A stretch of 19,585 bases of DNA from Pseudomonadota bacterium (lineage in GTDB: Bacteria; Pseudomonadota; Alphaproteobacteria; Rhizobiales; Xanthobacteraceae), in assembly GCA_023417665.1 (NCBI GenBank), contig JAEZFA010000305.1, positions 1 through 19,585 of the forward strand, in the 5' to 3' direction. Shown here piece by piece: positions 15,889 to 19,585 of the stretch. Under the pieces are notes generated by a model, which worked only from the letters and a program-made list of their open reading frames with translations, made no database searches and had not been told where the DNA came from. Positions within the stretch are counted from its first letter, which is position 1; the number at the start of each line of letters is the position of its first letter. The position numbers and the translations under genes were made by a program.

Positions 15889-16395
15889 ATGCGACGCTTC
15901 ATCCGTGGGTTTCTCCTTTTCGCGCTCGGCGGCGTGCTCGGAATCGGCGCGGGCTTCGGGCTCGGGATCTATCTTTTCCCGTTCATTTTTCCGCCGCCCG
16001 CCGGGACCGATCAGCTTACCCAGGCCGAACAGCAGACGCCGGTTTTCGCGACCGGAACCTTCATCCATGCCGATCCCAGCGACCGCATTCACTGGGGACA
16101 GGGCAATGTCACCGTGCTGAAAGACCAGATCTTCCTGAACGCCAATTTCAAGGTCGGCCCCGGCCCGGACTACCGCGTGCTCCTCGTGAAGAAGGCGAAC
16201 ATCAAGACCCCGCAGGAGATGGTGCAGCTCATCAAGGACAAGCAGTTCGTCGAGGTGAGCGGCTTGCGCTCCTTCGAAGGCGGGCAGCGCTACACGATTC
16301 CGGCAGGCGTCAATGTCGAGGATTACCAGAGCGTGGTGATCTGGTGCTGGGCGTTCTCGCAGCTCATTTCGCCGGCGACGATGGAGCGGAAATAG
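15889..16395 (+). CDS. Membrane-anchored DM13-domain protein
   Basis: A 168-residue protein with an N-terminal signal anchor (about residues 7-35, after the basic MRRFIR) and a DM13 domain at about 53-165. Family marks are GTFIHADPSDRIHWGQGNV, the strand IFLNANFKVGPGPDY, GGQRYTIPAG, and the end segment S-V-V-I-W-C-W-A-F with Cys153. DM13 domains have been proposed, from comparative analysis, to take part in electron transfer through a conserved cysteine, but this is not shown here. The domain should lie in the periplasm. GGGAGC a few bases before the ATG is a good ribosome-binding site. It is 76 bp after cca and might be a separate unit. Domain confident, role inferred. Confidence 0.85.
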   Translation: MRRFIRGFLLFALGGVLGIGAGFGLGIYLFPFIFPPPAGTDQLTQAEQQTPVFATGTFIHADPSDRIHWGQGNVTVLKDQIFLNANFKVGPGPDYRVLLVKKANIKTPQEMVQLIKDKQFVEVSGLRSFEGGQRYTIPAGVNVEDYQSVVIWCWAFSQLISPATMERK

Positions 16396-16399
16396 TCTG

Positions 16400-16434
16400 T
16401 CCTCATCCTGAGGAGCGGGCGAAGCTCGCGTCTC
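16400..16434 (+). repeat. Intergenic palindromic repeat, copy 1
   Basis: Reads TCCTCA-TCC-TGAGGA, then GC, a variable hairpin (GGGCGAAGCTCGC) and GTCTC. A further copy of its end, AGGATGAGG at 16437-16445, pairs with CCTCATCCT at 16401-16409 as a 9-bp stem. It aligns with copy 2 in the opposite orientation. From memory, elements of this kind are scattered between genes in Bradyrhizobium-like genomes. It lies 4 bp after the DM13 gene stop and could act as a terminator or mRNA 3'-end stabiliser. Confidence 0.75.
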
Positions 16435-16462
16435 GAAGGATGAGGTTTGGGTTTCATAGTTG

Positions 16463-16499
16463 GAGACGCAAAGCTGCGCTTTGCTCCTCACCATGAGGA
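16463..16499 (-). repeat. Intergenic palindromic repeat, copy 2 (inverted)
   Basis: On the minus strand this copy reads TCCTCA-TGG-TGAGGA, then GC, a different hairpin and GTCTC: the same frame as copy 1, with 15 of the first 17 bases identical. Its internal hairpin is GCAAAGC (16468-16474), TGC, GCTTTGC (16478-16484), a perfect 7-bp stem. The arms differ from copy 1 while still pairing, so structure rather than sequence seems to be kept. It lies 48 bp downstream of the hemF stop codon, so the two inverted copies sit between convergent genes. Confidence 0.72.
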
Positions 16500-16546
16500 T
16501 GGTGGCAATATCGGTCGCCGCTTTCGGGGACGGTTGTAAATTGTGC

Positions 16547-17422
16547 TTACGGCCACTTCACTATGGGCGGCAGCGACGACAGGATAGAGTTCACGTTGCC
16601 GCCGGTTTTCAGGCCGAATACCGTGCCGCGGTCGTAGAGCAGGTTGAATTCGACATAACGCCCGCGGCGGATCAACTGCTCCTCGCGCTCGGCATCGTTC
16701 CACGGCTTCTCGAAATTCGCGCGGACGATCTTCGGATAGATGTCGAGAAAACTCGTGCCGACTTCTTTCGTGAAAGCGAAGTCGGCGTCGCGGTTTCCGC
16801 TGTCCAGCCAGTCGTAGAAGATGCCGCCGATGCCGCGCGGCTCGTTTCTGTGTTTCAGGAAAAAGTACTCGTCGCACCAGTTTTTCAGCTTGGCGTAATC
16901 GGCGACGCTCCCGTGCGCATCGCAGGCCGATTTCATCGCGGCATGAAACGCAATCGTATCCGGGTCCTGCTGGTTGCGGCGCGCGTTCAGGACCGGCGTC
17001 AGGTCCGCGCCACCGCCGAACCACGCCTTGGCGGTGACCACATGGCGCGTGTTCATGTGTACGGCCGGCACATGCGGGTTTTTCGGGTGCGCGATCAGCG
17101 AAATTCCGGATGCCCAGAAGCGCGGGTCTTCTTCGGCGCCCTTGATTTCCTTCCGGAACTCCGGCGCGAACTCGCCGTGCACGGTAGAAATATGAATCCC
17201 GGCTTTCTCGAACAGGCGGCCGGAGAGCATCGACATTTCGCCGCCGCCGCCGGGCGCTCCAGAGTGATCGGTCCGTTCCCAAGGCGAGCGAACGAAGCGG
17301 CCCGGCGCACCTTCGTAGAGCGAGGCAGGGGCATCCGCTTCAAGCTGCTCGAAGGCGGAGCAGAGCCGGTCGCGCAATTCGCGAAACCAGGCGCGGGCGG
17401 GGTCCTTGAAGGCTTCAAGCAT
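16547..17422 (-). CDS. hemF: Oxygen-dependent coproporphyrinogen III oxidase
   Basis: Converts coproporphyrinogen III to protoporphyrinogen IX with oxygen, a late step in heme synthesis in the cytoplasm. The 291 residues match the usual length (about 290-310). Motifs of the family are visible: ASGISLIAHPKNPHVPAVHMNTRH, AWFGGGADLTP, FFLKHRNEPRGIGGIFYD, and the end segment RRGRYVEFNLLYDRGTVFGL with a GGNVNSILSSLPP finish. All these are in the correct order, and there is no sign of truncation. The ATG at 17422 has GGAAG about 8 bases upstream. It overlaps the 3' end of trmL by 8 bp, so the two are likely co-transcribed. Downstream are two inverted palindromic repeats that may end transcription. 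The assignment is sure. Its product, heme, is needed by the bc1 complex encoded to the right. Confidence 0.96.
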   Translation of the reverse strand: MLEAFKDPARAWFRELRDRLCSAFEQLEADAPASLYEGAPGRFVRSPWERTDHSGAPGGGGEMSMLSGRLFEKAGIHISTVHGEFAPEFRKEIKGAEEDPRFWASGISLIAHPKNPHVPAVHMNTRHVVTAKAWFGGGADLTPVLNARRNQQDPDTIAFHAAMKSACDAHGSVADYAKLKNWCDEYFFLKHRNEPRGIGGIFYDWLDSGNRDADFAFTKEVGTSFLDIYPKIVRANFEKPWNDAEREEQLIRRGRYVEFNLLYDRGTVFGLKTGGNVNSILSSLPPIVKWP

Positions 17423-17876
17423 CGTTCAGTCTTCCGGTTTGCCGCAGTGCTTCCCCCAAAACCATGGAAAGCGCCACCGCGATGTTGAGCGAGCGCTGGC
17501 CGTTCTGCATCGGGATGCGGAGCGAGGCATCGGCGCATCCATGGACCCGGTCGGGCACGCCCGCCGACTCCCGGCCGACCATCAGGAGGTCGCCGTCGCG
17601 AAACGCAAAGGACGGATAGACCTGCGAGGCTTTGGTGGTCAGCAGCACCAGCCGGCGCCCGACCTCCCGTCGCCAGGCCTCGAAAACGGCAAAAGAGACG
17701 TGGCGCTCGATGCGGACCGCATCGAGATAGTCGAGCCCGGCGCGGCGGAATGCCCGGTCGCTCACGGGGAAGCCTGCGGGCTCGATGATATGGACCGGAA
17801 CGCCGAGACATGCGCCAAGCCGCATGATGGTCCCGGCGTTCTGCGGAATATCCGGCTCGTAAAGAACGATTTCCAT
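17415..17876 (-). CDS. trmL: tRNA (cytidine(34)-2'-O)-methyltransferase
   Basis: A SPOUT-superfamily methyltransferase that adds a 2'-O-methyl to the wobble base of certain leucine tRNAs using S-adenosylmethionine. The 153 residues agree with the family (about 155). It begins with M-E-I-V-L-Y-E-P-D-I-P-Q-N-A-G-T-I, the conserved first strand and helix, and the knot region contains G-R-E-S-A-G-V-P and RIPMQNGQRSLNIAVAL, where the methyl donor binds. I use the ATG at 17876; the frame is open to an ATG at 17966, but those 30 extra residues lack family resemblance. Its last 8 bp overlap hemF. It is divergent from petA across 269 bp. Family firm; the exact tRNA targets are taken from homologues. 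Confidence 0.93.
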   Translation of the reverse strand: MEIVLYEPDIPQNAGTIMRLGACLGVPVHIIEPAGFPVSDRAFRRAGLDYLDAVRIERHVSFAVFEAWRREVGRRLVLLTTKASQVYPSFAFRDGDLLMVGRESAGVPDRVHGCADASLRIPMQNGQRSLNIAVALSMVLGEALRQTGRLNDA

Positions 17877-18007
17877 AGGCCGTTCAATGGCCTGCGGGCA
17901 GGCCGGGGACAAGCGGAAACCGTTGCATAACGACTCCGTGCCGCATGGCCATATACTGGACAACATTGGGCGGCGGTGACATTAGAAGCGTTCAACAGGG
18001 GCGCCGC

Positions 18008-18031
18008 AATCGGCAGATTCTGCCGATTTTT
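18008..18031 (+). terminator. Terminator-like hairpin in the petA leader
   Basis: AATCGGCAG (18008-18016), ATT, CTGCCGATT (18020-18028) form a perfect 9-bp stem with a 3-base loop, followed by three more T (18029-18031) to give a run of five. On the plus strand this looks like an intrinsic terminator, although short on T. It lies 115 bp before petA and after no plus-strand gene, so it would end a leader or small RNA from the trmL-petA spacer, or attenuate petA. On the minus strand no T-run follows it. The other 240 bp of the spacer hold nothing else I can name. Confidence 0.5.
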
Positions 18032-18145
18032 GCAGGGTTTGCGCCGCGGGATGGGGCAACAGCCGAAGCTCGGCCGAGTCCGTTTCGCGGCGTCTTGCTA
18101 GGGATGCGGGTCACGCTCCGTCGAGGCGATGGAAAGGATCGTAAC

Positions 18146-18679
18146 TTGGCGAAACCCACCACCATGAACGGCGAACAGCCGACCCGGCGCGACTTTCTTT
18201 ATATTGCGACGGGTGCAGTCGGCGCGGTCGGCGCTGCCGCTGCGGCCTGGCCGCTCATCCACCAGATGAATCCCGACGCTTCGGTGCAGGCGCTTGCCTC
18301 AACCGAAGTCGATCTGAAGCCGGTCGCCGAAGGCCAGATCATCACGGTGAAGTGGCGCGGCAAGCCGGTCTTCATCTCGCACCGGACCAAGAAGGAAATC
18401 GATGAGGCGGTGAAGACACCGCTTCGCGATCTGCCCGATCCGCAGACCGACGAATCCCGTGTCAAAAAGGGCAAGGAGCAGTGGCTCGTCGTCATCGGCG
18501 TTTGCACCCATCTGGGTTGCGTGCCGCTCGGCCACCAGGGCGACTATCAGGGCTGGTTCTGCCCCTGCCACGGTTCGCATTACGATACCTCGGGCCGCAT
18601 CCGCAAAGGTCCGGCGCCGACCAATCTCGAAGTGCCTCCTTACGAATTTGCTTCCGATACGATGGTGCGGATCGGTTGA
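18146..18679 (+). CDS. petA: Ubiquinol-cytochrome c reductase Rieske iron-sulfur subunit
   Basis: The Rieske subunit of the cytochrome bc1 complex: it takes electrons from ubiquinol at the Qo site and passes them to cytochrome c1. The 177 residues match the family. A twin-arginine signal R-R-D-F-L-Y (about 14-19) precedes the membrane anchor (about 20-38). The cluster-binding motifs are C-T-H-L-G-C (120-125) and C-P-C-H-G-S-H-Y-D (139-147); Cys120, His122, Cys139 and His142 hold the 2Fe-2S cluster and Cys125-Cys141 the disulfide. I chose the TTG at 18146 because AAAGGA lies 7-8 bases upstream; the next in-frame ATG is at 18164 (171 residues), and others lie upstream (18104 and back to 17945) with no family resemblance. 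Cytochrome b follows after 36 bp, as one operon. Confidence 0.95.
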   Translation: MAKPTTMNGEQPTRRDFLYIATGAVGAVGAAAAAWPLIHQMNPDASVQALASTEVDLKPVAEGQIITVKWRGKPVFISHRTKKEIDEAVKTPLRDLPDPQTDESRVKKGKEQWLVVIGVCTHLGCVPLGHQGDYQGWFCPCHGSHYDTSGRIRKGPAPTNLEVPPYEFASDTMVRIG

Positions 18680-18715
18680 TCCGCGGTTCGTATACTCAAA
18701 ACGGAATTTAGAAGA

Positions 18716-19585
18716 ATGAGCGGTCCGTCGAACTTCCAGCCGAAAAGCCCGATCCTGCAATGGACCGAGCGCCGCCTGCCCATCCTCGGGTTGATGCATT
18801 CGTCCTTCGTGGCTTACCCGACGCCACGCAACCTGAATTACTGGTGGACCTTCGGCGGCATCCTCACCTTCTGCCTCGGTGTGCAGATCATCACCGGCAT
18901 CGTGCTTGCGATGCATTACACGCCGACGGTGGCCGGCGCCTTCAAGTCGGTCGAGCACATCATGCGCGATGTGAACTACGGCTGGCTGATCCGCTATGTG
19001 CACGCCAACGGCGCGTCGATGTTCTTCATCGCCGTCTATATCCATATTTTCCGCGGTCTCTATTACGGCTCATACAAGGAGCCGCGCGAGATTCTCTGGA
19101 TCCTCGGCGTCATCATCTTGCTCCTGATGATGGCGACCGCCTTGATGGGCTACGTGCTGCCGTGGGGCCAGATGAGCTTCTGGGGCGCGACCGTCATCAC
19201 CAACCTGTTCTCGGCGCTGCCGGGGGTCGGTCCCAAGATCGTCGAACTGCTCTGGGGCGGCTACTCGGTCGATCAGCCGACACTGCAGCGCTTCTTCTCG
19301 CTGCACTACCTGCTGCCGTTCATGATCGCGGGCGTCGTCATCCTGCACGTCTGGGCGCTGCACGAAGTCGGGCAGAACAATCCGGCCGGCATCGACGTGA
19401 AGTCCGACAAGGACACGGTGCCGTTCACGCCTTATGCGACCGCGAAGGACAACTTCGCGATGGTCTGCTTCATGATCTTCTTCGCGTGGTTCGTGTTCTA
19501 CATCCCGAACTATCTCGGTCACGCCGACAACTACATCCCGGCGAACCCGTTGCAGACGCCGACGCACATCGTGCCGGAATGGTAC
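18716..19585 (+). CDS. petB: Cytochrome b of the bc1 complex, 3' end cut by window edge
   Basis: Membrane subunit of the cytochrome bc1 complex that carries hemes bL and bH and the two quinone sites. 290 codons are visible without a stop. Heme ligands sit at the expected spacing: His96 and His110 in helix B, and His197 and His211 in helix D. Also present are the long hydrophobic first helix (about 40-66), the Q-site helix ALMGYVLPWGQMSFWGATV, VWALHEVGQNNP after helix D, and TPYATAKD. The window ends exactly with P-E-W-Y, the conserved Qo-site motif. In Rhizobiales, cytochromes b and c1 are often fused in one gene (fbcH); whether that holds here lies beyond the edge. The ATG at 18716 follows a weak AGAAGA site, 36 bp after petA. 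Confidence 0.96.
   Translation, partial: MSGPSNFQPKSPILQWTERRLPILGLMHSSFVAYPTPRNLNYWWTFGGILTFCLGVQIITGIVLAMHYTPTVAGAFKSVEHIMRDVNYGWLIRYVHANGASMFFIAVYIHIFRGLYYGSYKEPREILWILGVIILLLMMATALMGYVLPWGQMSFWGATVITNLFSALPGVGPKIVELLWGGYSVDQPTLQRFFSLHYLLPFMIAGVVILHVWALHEVGQNNPAGIDVKSDKDTVPFTPYATAKDNFAMVCFMIFFAWFVFYIPNYLGHADNYIPANPLQTPTHIVPEWY

Noticed and set aside
16460..17488. A 342-codon plus-strand open frame opposite hemF
   Set aside because: Antisense shadow of hemF that begins inside the palindromic repeat; no domain and shadow-like composition.
17923..17957. TTGCAT and TATACT as a promoter for petA
   Set aside because: The spacing is 23 bp, too wide for a sigma-70 type promoter, and no other good pairing was seen.
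17877..17966. A 30-residue N-terminal extension of TrmL
   Set aside because: TrmL proteins begin directly with the MEIVLYEP-type strand; the extension would make it too long.
17945..18145. A possible 67-residue N-terminal extension or leader peptide in frame with petA
   Set aside because: No Rieske protein has such an extension before the twin-arginine signal; the TTG at 18146 has a ribosome-binding site, and the hairpin at 18008-18031 would fall inside the extension.
1..19585. Defence system, prophage, CRISPR array, tRNA-flanked island or insertion sequence
   Set aside because: No repeats of CRISPR spacing, no transposase or integrase motifs, no tRNA-like fold, and no change in base composition along the window.

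Overview
The window is a GC-rich chromosomal stretch from an alphaproteobacterium, most likely of the order Hyphomicrobiales (Rhizobiales) near the Bradyrhizobiaceae/Xanthobacteraceae. The evidence is the close family resemblance of the Rieske protein and cytochrome b to those of this group, the gene order MoxR / DUF58 / DUF4159 beside DUF1285 / CoA pyrophosphatase / DUF6111 / CCA transferase, and an intergenic palindrome (TCCTCA-N3-TGAGGA) of a kind I associate with Bradyrhizobium-type genomes. The assignment is inference, because no rRNA is present. I found no tRNA, rRNA, CRISPR array, insertion sequence, phage gene or integrase. Gene density is very high, and the longest stretch without a gene is 269 bp (17877-18145).

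Layout. (1) 1-5885 is a mosaic of single metabolic and housekeeping genes on alternating strands: a truncated EamA-type transporter (minus), hydroxypyruvate isomerase (plus), a tail-anchored small protein of unknown function (plus), a metallophosphoesterase (minus), a Nudix hydrolase (plus), a Xi-class glutathione transferase (minus), a GNAT acetyltransferase (plus) and a divergent SAM-methyltransferase-like protein (minus). (2) 5950-12820 is one minus-strand four-gene operon, read from right to left: MoxR AAA+ ATPase, DUF58 protein, a 943-residue membrane protein with a BatA-like N-terminus and a DUF4159 C-terminus, and a 684-residue membrane protein with a von Willebrand A (VWA) domain and an amidotransferase-like fold. 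The last three are packed with a 4-bp overlap and a 3-bp gap. This is the best candidate for an incompletely understood molecular machine. From memory, the homologous four-gene operon of Rhizobium leguminosarum (RL3499-RL3502) is needed for normal cell shape and envelope integrity, but the biochemical job is unknown. (3) 13030-15812 is a divergent plus-strand operon with overlapping or near-overlapping junctions: DUF1285 protein, CoA pyrophosphatase, DUF6111 membrane protein and CCA tRNA nucleotidyltransferase. (4) 15889-16395 is a membrane-anchored DM13-domain protein, followed by two inverted copies of a palindromic repeat. (5) 16547-17876 (minus) is trmL followed by hemF, overlapping by 8 bp. 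(6) 18146 to the right end (plus) is the start of the cytochrome bc1 operon: petA, then cytochrome b cut by the window edge inside its PEWY motif.

How the parts fit. The four-gene operon looks like an ATPase working on or with three membrane or VWA-type partners at the cell envelope. The next operon joins tRNA 3'-end maturation with coenzyme A turnover. The right end joins tRNA wobble methylation, oxygen-dependent heme synthesis and the bc1 complex, which contains heme. Several start codons are GTG or TTG, chosen from ribosome-binding sites and family N-termini; these choices are explained in the entries.
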